Source of the DNA: Candidatus Poribacteria bacterium
GTDB taxonomy: Bacteria; Poribacteria; WGA-4E; WGA-3G
Reading direction: 5' to 3'
Assembly (NCBI GenBank): GCA_022825825.1
Contig: JAJDWA010000016.1
Span: forward strand, 1-64,000
Length of the DNA: 64,000 bases
The notes under the pieces are model-generated. The model was not told where the DNA came from. It ran no database searches and was given only the letters and a program-made list of their open reading frames with translations. The position numbers were made by a program, and so were the translations under genes. Shown here piece by piece: positions 7,455 through 15,028 of the stretch; the first letter of the stretch is position 1; the number at the start of each line of letters is the position of its first letter.

Positions 7455-8165
7455 TTATTGTGGACACCACGCCATCACTGTGCCAAAACTGGCAAATATG
7501 CTGTTCTCACCGCTTGTTAAGATACGTGAGCCTTGTACAACAATCCGCGCATCTTGGCTTGTGATTTTGTAACTCACTGGCGCATCTTTGGCAATCAGAG
7601 GTTCACCGTTCGCGTCCTTAAGTTTGTCTAACCGATAATGCACCGACCTATGCGCTGGCACGTCAAATTCACAAGAAACGTTTTCTATACCCGTGTCTTC
7701 ATAAAGCACCTCTAAGAGACATCGGGTGTCAATATCTGCAGTGTTAGAAATGCATATAGATTCGTGTGAGAAATATCCGCCGCCGTGCTGTTCCCACTCC
7801 TGTTCTGCTGCGGTTAACCCTGCCATGTAGCCATCCGGAATAATCCAAACATAAGCACCATCCCCATCTGAGGTATAGGATTTGAGCGCATCCGTCACTG
7901 ATTCTGGATTATCGCCAATTTCATCTAATGAAATCACCAGAAATCGGGAGTGTAGTTTAATCCCTTTTGGAGAGCTGTCCTTTTTTAGTTGTCCTACCAC
8001 ATTTAAACATAATCTATTTTTATCTAACATTTCAAGATGGCTCATGCCTTGAGATATTAGCCAGTCCCCGAACGTATCGTTGAGAAGGGTCGTTAAGGTA
8101 TCAAGATTTGAGATACCTGCTTGTTTGTATTCTCGAACCGTTGCGAATAATACGCTAAATGTCAT
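7455..8165 (-). CDS. Hypothetical protein
   Basis: 236 residues from the ATG at 8165, chosen over an upstream frame start because AAGGAG lies seven bases before it and this removes the overlap with the preceding gene. The sequence is mixed alpha/beta and acidic; no domain was recognised. There is no signal peptide or membrane segment. It follows the 109-residue ORF by 20 bases on the same strand and ends two bases from the convergent PhyH gene. It may be part of a four-gene minus-strand group with the TPR and Doc-like genes. Confidence 0.7.
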   Translation of the reverse strand: MTFSVLFATVREYKQAGISNLDTLTTLLNDTFGDWLISQGMSHLEMLDKNRLCLNVVGQLKKDSSPKGIKLHSRFLVISLDEIGDNPESVTDALKSYTSDGDGAYVWIIPDGYMAGLTAAEQEWEQHGGGYFSHESICISNTADIDTRCLLEVLYEDTGIENVSCEFDVPAHRSVHYRLDKLKDANGEPLIAKDAPVSYKITSQDARIVVQGSRILTSGENSIFASFGTVMAWCPQ

Positions 8166-8185
8166 AGATTTCTCCTTGCGAGGTT

Positions 8186-8515
8186 TTATACCATCCATCG
8201 TCCATCTATTCCGAGCAACGCTATCAACACTTGCAAAAGCACGACCTCTGCCTCGTCTCCGACAAACTGACGGTGGGTATCAATATAGGTGTTATAATCC
8301 GATGCCCATTCACGAAAGTAGGTCTCGTATTCCCAACCATCTGCAGTGCTGCGGAAATTGGAGCGATCTGGATAAGGAAGTTTTTGTTTTAAGAGTTCGT
8401 ATAGTTGCGCAGAAGTGGGTAGCCATAAACCTTCACTGTTTTCTGTGGTGGGTTGAAGTGCCTGAATTGCGGGGTGTCGGCACATTTCAAGGTATTTTTC
8501 AGAATAATTATTCAT
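8186..8515 (-). CDS. Small hypothetical protein, phage-like in style
   Basis: 109 residues, two tryptophan-rich segments (GLWLPTSAQLYELL near 28-41, then DGWEYETYFREWASD). The WLP-x-x-x-QL pattern and C-terminal LLQVLIALLG helix resemble small uncharacterised phage or plasmid proteins, but this is an impression only. No Shine-Dalgarno is seen. It sits between the Doc-like gene (42 bases upstream) and the 236-residue ORF (20 bases downstream), probably in one transcript. Function unknown. Confidence 0.6.
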   Translation of the reverse strand: MNNYSEKYLEMCRHPAIQALQPTTENSEGLWLPTSAQLYELLKQKLPYPDRSNFRSTADGWEYETYFREWASDYNTYIDTHRQFVGDEAEVVLLQVLIALLGIDGRWMV

Positions 8516-8557
8516 GGATATGCAATAACGTTAATGCAAAAATTAAACTCGGTACTA

Positions 8558-8956
8558 CTATTGCGTCAAAATCCACTGCTGTATGTGATCTGCGATTGCA
8601 TCAATATCGGTCATGGATCCATCTGCGATTTTCAGGCCGAGTTCAATGATTGAATCGTCAATGTTGAGACGAAGGATACAACCGTTTAATTCTAAAAATA
8701 AAAGCACACACTTCAGGCCGATGCGTTTATTACCATCCATAAATACATGTCCTGTAATGATATGATGTGCATATACAGCAGCTTTTTGGAATAGAGACGG
8801 AAATAGTTCAATATCACCAAATTTTGCGCCAATAGCTTCAACTAAATAATTCAATTGATTTTCATTTAATATTTGATAATTACGGACATGTTTTTCTGCG
8901 ATTGCCAGAATTTCAGGAATAGTCAAATATCTCAAATGTTTCCGAGTGTTTTCCAT
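8558..8956 (-). CDS. Doc-family (Fic fold) protein, probable toxin
   Basis: 132 residues, full length for Doc. The Fic-fold active site reads HVFMDGNKR (70-78), matching the Doc consensus HxFx(D/N)(A/G)NKR with the catalytic His70 and phosphate-binding Asn76-Lys77-Arg78. Known Doc proteins phosphorylate EF-Tu and are neutralised by a Phd antitoxin. No Phd-like gene is next to it; instead its start overlaps the end of a TPR gene by 25 bases, which suggests translational coupling. Either the TPR protein or the small downstream ORF is an unusual partner, or this is a solitary Fic-type modifier. Activity is inferred from the intact motif. Confidence 0.85.
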   Translation of the reverse strand: MENTRKHLRYLTIPEILAIAEKHVRNYQILNENQLNYLVEAIGAKFGDIELFPSLFQKAAVYAHHIITGHVFMDGNKRIGLKCVLLFLELNGCILRLNIDDSIIELGLKIADGSMTDIDAIADHIQQWILTQ

Positions 8957-9228
8957 GCGCGATCGTAGCGATGCAGTAATTCATCTATAGCAGTGTTGAT
9001 ATTTATCCCGATTTCATTAGCAGTTTTCATGTCTGATTTTGCTTTTTCCTCTTCTCCAATTTGTAACCAAGCCTTGCTGCGATAGTAATGAGCATCGGCA
9101 TAGTCAGGTTTGAGTTCTATCGCTTTTGTATAGTCTTCAATAGCAAGGTCTACTTCACCTTTTTTGCTTTTTTCTTTTCCGCTGTTAAAATATTTTTTAG
9201 CAAGCTCTTGATCCTGTTTTATCATCAT
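8932..9228 (-). CDS. Small TPR-repeat protein
   Basis: 98 residues from ATG 9228, preferred over TTG 9243 because GGAG lies seven bases upstream. It carries about two tetratricopeptide repeats; the core reads AIEDYTKAIELKPDYADAHY followed by a second A-x-x-x-I-G-x-x-x-x-A helix pair. TPRs bind other proteins. The gene overlaps the Doc-like gene by 25 bases and precedes it, the position usually taken by an antitoxin, so it may bind Doc. That role is inference. A GGTATCATT element about 35 bases upstream could be the -10 box. Confidence 0.75.
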   Translation of the reverse strand: MMIKQDQELAKKYFNSGKEKSKKGEVDLAIEDYTKAIELKPDYADAHYYRSKAWLQIGEEEKAKSDMKTANEIGININTAIDELLHRYDRAWKTLGNI

Positions 9229-9422
9229 ATTTCTTCTCCACAATGCGAATTACTTGAGAGTAATGATACCACACAAAACGGATAGATTCAACAGAATTTG
9301 GGTGGATTGATAGAATTAAATTTGCGCGAACAGATACCCTTTAGTACACAATAATTCTTGCAAATCCAGCGAAACTCTATTACAATATCCTACACCGTCA
9401 ATGAATATGCAAGGGAAAAACT

Positions 9423-10253
9423 ATGAAACTCAGTTGTCTACCTGTTTCTCTTTACGATGACATCTTTACCGGAAAAAGCACTGTGGCAGATTGGATCCGA
9501 TTCGGTGCTGAATTAGGTTTAGATGCAGTTGACTTTAGTATCAAATTCTTCCCGCATCGTGATGAAAAAACGGTGCATATAGTCCGTACTATCCTGGCAA
9601 AACGCGGTGTAGAGGCCTGTATGCTTGCCTGCTACTCCGATTTCACGCATCCGGATGAAACACAACGCACACAAGAGTTAGCCAATCTGAAATCGGATAT
9701 CGCGTTAGCAAAATCGTTAGGAGCAAAATTTGTTCGGGTAACAGCAGGGCAAAATCACCCAGGCACTGAACGCGAAGAAGGAGTGCGTTGGGTTGTAGAC
9801 GGATTTCGGCATGCGCTTGATGAAGCAGATAAACACGATATAACACTTGCCTATGAAAATCATACTAAAGGCGCACCGTGGCAGTATTGGGATTTCTCAC
9901 AACCTTCAGAGATTTTTTTAGAAATCTTAGATGCGCTTTCGGACACGCCGCTTGGAGTCTGCTTTGACACCGCAAACCCTCTTGTCCTTAGCGAAGATGT
10001 TTTGGAACTGCTGGATAAAGTCATTACCCGCGTTGTTGTGCTGCATGTCTTTGACATGCGCGAAGCAGGGACATTTGAACCCGTGCGTGTCGGTACAGGT
10101 GCTTCACCGATTCCACAAATTTTCTCCCGCATGCAGCAAGCTGATTACGACGGTTGGCTCAGTATAGAGGAAGCCAGTCGTCAAGGACAACAAGGGTTTG
10201 AAGAGGCAATCCAATATGTTCGGCAAGCATGGCAACAAGCATTACCCGCGTGA
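9423..10253 (+). CDS. Sugar phosphate isomerase/epimerase (xylose isomerase-like TIM barrel)
   Basis: 276 residues, the AP_endonuc_2 family. The expected metal ligands appear in order: Glu in LAYENHTKG, Asp in CFDTANP, His in VVLHVFD, and Glu in LSIEEASRQG near the C-terminus. Members isomerise or epimerise keto-sugars and inositols; the exact substrate cannot be read. AAGGGA lies eight bases before the ATG. It ends with a 12-base convergent overlap with the next PhyH gene. Cytoplasmic, no signal peptide. Confidence 0.88.
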   Translation: MKLSCLPVSLYDDIFTGKSTVADWIRFGAELGLDAVDFSIKFFPHRDEKTVHIVRTILAKRGVEACMLACYSDFTHPDETQRTQELANLKSDIALAKSLGAKFVRVTAGQNHPGTEREEGVRWVVDGFRHALDEADKHDITLAYENHTKGAPWQYWDFSQPSEIFLEILDALSDTPLGVCFDTANPLVLSEDVLELLDKVITRVVVLHVFDMREAGTFEPVRVGTGASPIPQIFSRMQQADYDGWLSIEEASRQGQQGFEEAIQYVRQAWQQALPA

Positions 10254-11093
10254 GGGTTCACTCATCCGTTCCCGCGCTTGACGTGACAACTCTGCAAGGT
10301 GTCCATCGTTTGCCATCACCTGCTCAAGATGGACCTGCCGTTCCGGTGTAGCGGTGTTTAACATCTTCTCACCATATTTGCGATCTATCCAAAACCGTGC
10401 TGAACCCGCTATATATGCCTGCAACGCGTCCAACCTCTCCTCTGGATATCGCTGGCAAAGATTCATTGTAAACATACGTCTGCGTGTGCCACCGCCAAAC
10501 GCAGCATGTTTGGTGTTATGGTTAAACAGTACAAGATCGCCGGGGGTCGTTTCAAAGACAACAGCAGGTACATCTTGCCCGTGTAATTCCCACACCTCTT
10601 GACTTTTCCCAACCTGCTGACTCAACCCGTCAGCGTAGTTATCCCCAAAGAGATGACTACCCGGAATAACACGGAGCGCGCCAGTGTCACGTGTGAGCGG
10701 ATCAAGATAGAACGCAATTTTTATGTGCATCGGATCTTCTAAACGATGTCCACCATCCGAATGCCATCCTGTATTGCCAACATAGAAATTGCCATCGCTG
10801 CCCATATAGTTAAAATCGTCTCCGAGTAAAGTTTTGGCAATTGCCAGAATCCGAGGGTCATCCAGTAACGATGATAACTCTTCACTTTGATCAATGAAAG
10901 GCACAATACAGGAGCGCGCTGTTCCTTCGTGGGGTTTGCCGTTGTGTCCACCGCCGCGTTCTGCCCAGACAGTTTCAAACGCGTCCTGAATCGCCTCAAT
11001 TCTATCTGCCATCAATTGTGGAAAACTCAAATAACCGAATGTCTTAAAGAAATTAATCTCCGAATCGATGAGGTTGTAATTGTATTGGTTCAT
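10242..11093 (-). CDS. Phytanoyl-CoA dioxygenase (PhyH) family protein
   Basis: 283 residues from ATG 11093, chosen over GTG 11099 because GGAGG then has a seven-base spacing. The H-x-D iron motif is in GWHSDGGH, the distal His is in HNTKHAAFGG and the 2-oxoglutarate Arg follows in GGTRRRMF. RVIPGSHLFGD is the typical PhyH segment. It is not a close paralogue of the PhyH protein at 6485. The substrate is unknown. The gene converges on the sugar isomerase with a 12-base overlap. Confidence 0.9.
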   Translation of the reverse strand: MNQYNYNLIDSEINFFKTFGYLSFPQLMADRIEAIQDAFETVWAERGGGHNGKPHEGTARSCIVPFIDQSEELSSLLDDPRILAIAKTLLGDDFNYMGSDGNFYVGNTGWHSDGGHRLEDPMHIKIAFYLDPLTRDTGALRVIPGSHLFGDNYADGLSQQVGKSQEVWELHGQDVPAVVFETTPGDLVLFNHNTKHAAFGGGTRRRMFTMNLCQRYPEERLDALQAYIAGSARFWIDRKYGEKMLNTATPERQVHLEQVMANDGHLAELSRQARERMSEPSRG

Positions 11094-11244
11094 TTCCACA
11101 CCTCCGTTTGAATTGATACCGTTATCGTATCACACCTGTCATTAATTTTGCAACAAGGATATTTTATAACCTATAAACAAAAAGGACACCTACCTCTGTA
11201 GATGTCCAATATGAAACCGAGATTTTTGGTAATAGTGTTGATTG

Positions 11245-12885
11245 CTACGCGTCTTCGCAGATAACTTCAGCATCTTTTGCAAAGTCGCTGAGCAATGCAG
11301 GTGTGGCAGTATCAAAACCGACAAAATCCAGCATGCCAGTATCCTGCGGGTCAGCAATAGAAAAGTCGTTTGCTACCATCGCGACAACCGCTAATTTTGC
11401 GGGTCTTCCCATCTCTTGCCGATACATATCCAGTGCCGTTTTCGGGTGGATATCACCATACCACGTTTCGCTATCTGTGTAGATCGTAAACATATCTACT
11501 TTAAGTTTATGTTCCAGAGCATAGAGCATAGGAAGCGAGCAATTAGTCTTACCATGCGGAAATCCAGAAACAGCTTCAATAGCACTCGCTAATCTGTCGC
11601 TTGCGGTAATCGGGATGTGAACGAATTCATCTGAAAATCCGAAGATATGGTAATTCGGCTCAGTGCGTGCGGTCACCAACGCCATCGCAGCAGAAGCATT
11701 GCGCGGCGTAAGTCCTACACAACCCGCTACAGTGCCGTGTGTCATTGAACCGGAGACATCAAGTGCTAAGAAGTTGTTCTTTTGACTCGGCTCAACGTTA
11801 TCAAATGCCATGTAAAATGCCGCGTCTAAACTCTCAACAATCTGTGGCACAGGTTCCCATGTCAAACTGCCTCTGACTCCTTTGCCAGAGTTGTACGTAG
11901 TCAACGCCATCAAAATTTGGATAGGGTGGATAAGTGACCGCTGAGTAGCATCAGGAGAGAGTCTTTCCAGTACAGTTTGCACCTCTGACGCAAAAGGCTT
12001 CAACAAACCCACCTGTGTCATCTTACCGAGGTTCCGCACCGTTGCCATCACAGGCATGTTGGCTAACAATGCTGCCCAAACATCAGAATCATCCTTCCAT
12101 TGATTTGGCACCATTTCGTGGGTAAATTGATGTTTCTCAATCAGATTGATAACTTCTGCGCGTTTTTTCGCGCTTTTTAGTTCTTCATATCCGGCCAGCA
12201 GTTCAGGCAAAGCATCTGTAGTATCGTAAACCGTAGAAATCTTTTCTTCTATACCGCGATGTACAACACGTTTTTCGGTCCCAAGTCCTTTGATCCAACG
12301 ATAGATTCCGCGATTTTCACCGTAGTGGCATTTTGCGAGGACATCAGCATGTCGCCAGCTGCTGCGAGACTGATATTTTAAAACTTGATACGCTAAAGCG
12401 TCATCGTCCTTCGTACGATACCACTCCCCGACTAACCGCCGCACTGAGCGACCCCATCCACGCATGCCATCTATAAACGCTACGAAATTAAACAAGTGTG
12501 TTCCGATACGTGCAACATCACAGAAGACTTCCTGCACCTTCTGTTTTGTGGCTGTATTTCCGTGGGTGAAAGCGAGTGCTAATGCGTACAAAGCCGGATC
12601 ATTTTTGGGTGCGCGTCCAGAAACAGAAATCTCCCGAATTCGTTCGACAACCTGAACCCCATCTTCGGCAATGCACTGCTTGACAGAATCAACATTTACC
12701 TTTGTCAAATCCTGTTCATCTGCGTAATAGGAACCACCTTCGGTGCCTAAAATGAGAAATCGGTCCAAGTTTGTCCAAATGGAAACAGGATAAGCATACC
12801 CGCCAGCAGAGTTTTCGACCTGTTGTTCGTCCAACGGCTGCCGCTGGTTTGGATGTAATGGAGAATATTTACGCAAATAACTCAT
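11245..12885 (-). CDS. rsr: Ro60/Rsr orthologue (TROVE and von Willebrand A domains)
   Basis: RNA-binding ring protein that in bacteria works with Y RNAs and 3'-5' exonucleases in RNA turnover and rRNA/tRNA quality control. 546 residues, the usual size. N-terminal HEAT-like TROVE domain (about 1-330), then a VWA domain with a complete MIDAS: DVSGS (376-380), Thr447 in HGKTNCS and Asp471 in TDSETW. The start at 12885 is chosen over an upstream frame extension because that extension runs through the Y-RNA array; the Shine-Dalgarno is weak. The final Y-type hairpin ends 25 bases before the ATG. No rtcB or pnp gene is next to it. Confidence 0.95.
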   Translation of the reverse strand: MSYLRKYSPLHPNQRQPLDEQQVENSAGGYAYPVSIWTNLDRFLILGTEGGSYYADEQDLTKVNVDSVKQCIAEDGVQVVERIREISVSGRAPKNDPALYALALAFTHGNTATKQKVQEVFCDVARIGTHLFNFVAFIDGMRGWGRSVRRLVGEWYRTKDDDALAYQVLKYQSRSSWRHADVLAKCHYGENRGIYRWIKGLGTEKRVVHRGIEEKISTVYDTTDALPELLAGYEELKSAKKRAEVINLIEKHQFTHEMVPNQWKDDSDVWAALLANMPVMATVRNLGKMTQVGLLKPFASEVQTVLERLSPDATQRSLIHPIQILMALTTYNSGKGVRGSLTWEPVPQIVESLDAAFYMAFDNVEPSQKNNFLALDVSGSMTHGTVAGCVGLTPRNASAAMALVTARTEPNYHIFGFSDEFVHIPITASDRLASAIEAVSGFPHGKTNCSLPMLYALEHKLKVDMFTIYTDSETWYGDIHPKTALDMYRQEMGRPAKLAVVAMVANDFSIADPQDTGMLDFVGFDTATPALLSDFAKDAEVICEDA

Positions 12886-12909
12886 GATAACACCAATTTT
12901 GATGAAATG

Positions 12910-12966
12910 GCGGGCAAGGTGTGTATTGCGATCAGTTTTGGTAGATAACACAATACTTCGGCCCGC
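12910..12966 (-). ncRNA. Mini Y-RNA-like hairpin 2 (rsr leader)
   Basis: Read on the minus strand: GCGGGC pairs with GCCCGC, then an internal loop with CGAAG on the 5' side and CACACCTT on the 3' side, then TATTG/CAATA, then TTATC at the loop entry. This order (G-rich stem, CGAAG, second stem, UUAUC) is the Ro-binding pattern of animal and bacterial Y RNAs. It is 57 bases and lacks the tRNA-like insert. It lies 25 bases before the rsr start, so it is probably in the rsr 5' untranslated region. Confidence 0.7.
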
Positions 12967-12974
12967 ACAAAACA

Positions 12975-13106
12975 ACTCTGGATAAGGAACCGGAATGCGG
13001 TATATATATCGCTCTACCGCTGAGCTACAGCAGGCTCCGCATGACACGCAACCCACTGGCAGGAGTCGAACCTGCGACCCGATAACGCATTTCTTCGACC
13101 CAGAGT
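12975..13106 (-). ncRNA. Y RNA with tRNA-like domain, copy 1 (YrlA type)
   Basis: About 132 bases. Ends pair as ACTCTGG (13106-13100) with CCAGAGT (12981-12975), then GTCGAAG against TTCCTTAT, then AATGCG with CGCATT, then UUAUC: the Ro-binding Y stem. The interior mimics tRNA: a T arm GCAGG-TTCGACT-CCTGC (plus-strand 13059-13075) and a D arm GCTCAGCGGTAGAGC (13011-13025). The T arm comes before the D arm, joined by a short hairpin where the acceptor stem would be, a circular permutation. tRNA mimicry is known for bacterial YrlA RNAs. It is not a tRNA gene: there is no acceptor stem and no CCA end. Confidence 0.85.
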
Positions 13107-13140
13107 AATATTTTGTTTATACCTTCACTGTTACATAGCA

Positions 13141-13217
13141 GCGGGCAAGGTGTGTATTACTATAGGCGCATATTACTGCGACACTAACGGATAGGGTAAA
13201 GTAATACTTCGGCCCGC
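13141..13217 (-). ncRNA. Mini Y-RNA-like hairpin 1
   Basis: 77 bases on the minus strand: GCGGGC/GCCCGC outer stem, CGAAG versus CACACCTT internal loop, GTATTAC/GTAATAC inner stem and a long loop. The outer 18 bases on each side are almost the same as in hairpin 12910-12966, but the loop differs and lacks a clear UUAUC. This indicates duplication of a hairpin-plus-YrlA unit. Confidence 0.65.
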
Positions 13218-13225
13218 TAAAGAGG

Positions 13226-13365
13226 GCTCCGGATAAGGATTGGAGTCCGTTTTGATATGCTCTACCATCTGAGCTACAGCAAGTTTATGCGTTACACAAA
13301 CCTACCAGCAGGACTCGAACCTGCGACCTTATCATTAAAGATAACACACTCTCTCGACCCGGAGC
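13226..13365 (-). ncRNA. Y RNA with tRNA-like domain, copy 2 (YrlA type)
   Basis: About 140 bases. GCTCCGG (13365-13359) pairs with CCGGAGC (13232-13226); GTCGAG, a second G-rich stem and UUAUC follow. The T arm GCAGG-TTCGAGT-CCTGC (plus-strand 13308-13324) and D arm GCTCAGATGGTAGAGC (13259-13274) are again in permuted order, joined by a 7-bp hairpin GTTTGTG/CATAAAC replacing the acceptor stem. The similarity to copy 1 is in structure and arms rather than in every base, as expected of old tandem paralogues. Confidence 0.85.
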
Positions 13366-13465
13366 AAAGTCCTTGTGTGAATCATCCAGATTTAGGTAGA
13401 CACTACTCGTATAAGAAATTGAGCTGAGCTAAAGCGAAAGCATTCACTTTCGTAAGCAATTATAC

Positions 13466-13495
13466 ATTGTACTACATTCAGAGGCTCGTTGTCAA
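13466..13495 (-). promoter_or_regulatory. Promoter of the Y RNA-rsr unit
   Basis: On the minus strand TTGACA (13495-13490) and TACAAT (13471-13466) with an 18-base spacer: a perfect -35 and a five-of-six -10. Predicted start near 13459, followed by a CGAAAG/CTTTCG hairpin and then the four Y modules and rsr. It is the only strong promoter seen between the LamG gene and rsr. Confidence 0.7.
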
Positions 13496-13513
13496 ATTAA
13501 AATCGAATACATA

Positions 13514-14374
13514 CTAATTTTCAGTTCGTTTTGCTTTTAGGTATCCCCACGTAGTCGTGAATTTTCCTTTCGGTTCAATGCTTAAGGGGTGAGCAATTTT
13601 TGCAAAATCGGCCCTGTTAAATGCCGAATTGTAGACGATAACTTCGTCAATGACCCCGCTGAACCAGTCTACACTGTTGCCTTCTTGAATACCGTCATGG
13701 TAGACCGTCTTCTGAGTGACGTACCCGATTGATATGTTATTTCCGTGTGTATGAAGTTGCCCTCCTCTTTCTTTATCTATGAGTTTACCATCTAACCACA
13801 TTTCAAATTTTTCGTTTTCAACCTTCCCGGAAGCATCCCGAATGACTAAAGCAACATGGTGCCACCGATTTGATCGAATTCTCTCTGATATCCACGCACC
13901 ATCCCAATTGTACTCTGCCCGATTCCAGCCACCAACGTAAACTTTCCCACTGTGCACATAGATGGCTAAACCTCGTGTGCCGCCACCCTCTTGATAAATC
14001 ACTTGCTTTTGATTTTTGCTGATGTCAGCACATTTAAAAAATGCTGCGACCGTTCGGTTGGTATATGGACCACCAGTGTTGATATGAACAGAATCCGGGA
14101 TATTAACAGCATCGCTTTTGCCATTAAACCGCAATGCTTTTCCAACAATACCATTAACAGATTTCGGATCTCCCACAAACTGGCCATTCAATCCTTTGCG
14201 TGAACTATCCTTGGCACTGCCATCATCAAACGTCCAGTTTCCAGCGACCGTTGCCTCGTTGCGCCGCGCGTCTACTTGCATGATAGGTAAAAAAGTAAAC
14301 AGTAATGAAATGATGCAGGATAGTCCGATTATGCCAAACTTATAAATTCTGATCTCATTTGATGCTTGAAACAT
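13514..14374 (-). CDS. Secreted LamG-like (concanavalin A fold) protein
   Basis: 286 residues. Signal peptide at about 12-36 (KFGIIGLSCIISLLFTFLP), then one LamG/laminin-G-like jelly-roll: GNWTFDDGSAKDSS opening, ALRFNGKSDAVNIP strand, NRWHHVALVI, WLDGKLI and SGVIDEVIVYNSAF, all hallmark strands. The domain usually binds carbohydrates or proteins at the cell surface. The tail has GKFTTTWGYLKAKR; a TTTWG-type tail after LamG domains is, from memory, common in Poribacteria proteins and may be a sorting or anchoring signal (unverified). No catalytic domain is present. Likely secreted. Confidence 0.82.
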   Translation of the reverse strand: MFQASNEIRIYKFGIIGLSCIISLLFTFLPIMQVDARRNEATVAGNWTFDDGSAKDSSRKGLNGQFVGDPKSVNGIVGKALRFNGKSDAVNIPDSVHINTGGPYTNRTVAAFFKCADISKNQKQVIYQEGGGTRGLAIYVHSGKVYVGGWNRAEYNWDGAWISERIRSNRWHHVALVIRDASGKVENEKFEMWLDGKLIDKERGGQLHTHGNNISIGYVTQKTVYHDGIQEGNSVDWFSGVIDEVIVYNSAFNRADFAKIAHPLSIEPKGKFTTTWGYLKAKRTEN

Positions 14375-15028
14375 TTTCCCATCTCCTTCAGTACATTCGT
14401 CCTTTTCTGCTCACAGCCAATCTTCTTGAAACAGATGTCCTCAAACGTTAAGGTATTATGGCAAATTAGCAAAATTTTATCAATTAATTGTTTTGTTTCC
14501 CAATCTCCATGAAGTCATATTGAGTAAACATCAAGATGTTGTTCAATAGGGAAAAAGGGAGGGACTTTATGCCCTTTTCTTTCCACTTTAGATACTTATT
14601 AGACTGTCTAATGGAGTGTCCATTCTGAATTTATAGGTATTAGTGATAGTCGGGAATCGGAATTACCCCCTATATTCATTTTAAAAATAAATAAACATTT
14701 TGTAGGAGAAATTCGTAAAGAATCTCGCTTGGTTGGTGCGGTTTCCTAACCGCACTGGGTTTCTCTACAATATTACCGAATTATTTTTTTAATTTTCATA
14801 AATAATTTTCGGGTTTTGAGAAAAAACATGATTTTTCTTAAATTATGCACATTTTCAGCCTCAAAACTGTGTCTTATAATTAACAGGATAGCTCAAATTT
14901 GACATTTTCAGTTTATGCGCGTGTTTGGTATACTCTTAAGAGTTTAAACTTGGCCACAAAATCCATATTTCGATATGGTGTTAAAAGAACGGTAGCACAT
15001 TTAATCTATTGGTCAACCTTGGAGAATT
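14375..15028. other. Long intergenic region with one palindromic repeat
   Basis: AT-rich, no gene seen. A GGTGCGGTTTCCTAACCGCA hairpin (about 14736-14755), followed by TTTCTCTACAATATTACCGAATTA, matches the element near 1968-2010. The upstream control region of the sigma-factor gene should be here, but no box pair with proper spacing is convincing (TTGACA and TATACT near 14900-14936 are 24 bases apart). Confidence 0.5.

Noticed and set aside
12886..13056. N-terminal extension of the TROVE gene to 13056
   Set aside because: The extension is Cys-rich, has no start signal and coincides with the Y-RNA modules; the ATG at 12885 gives the normal N-terminus.
12990..13090. tRNA gene, suggested by the perfect T arm and D arm
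   Set aside because: The arms are in the wrong order, there is no acceptor stem, no anticodon arm and no CCA; they lie inside a Y stem next to rsr, so it is a tRNA mimic in a Y RNA.
11245..13495. Possible rtcB or pnp next to rsr
   Set aside because: Such genes often accompany rsr, but none is in the neighbouring frames on either strand.
14895..14940. TTGACA...TATACT promoter of the sigma-factor gene
   Set aside because: The spacing is 24 bases, outside the range for normal sigma-70 promoters.
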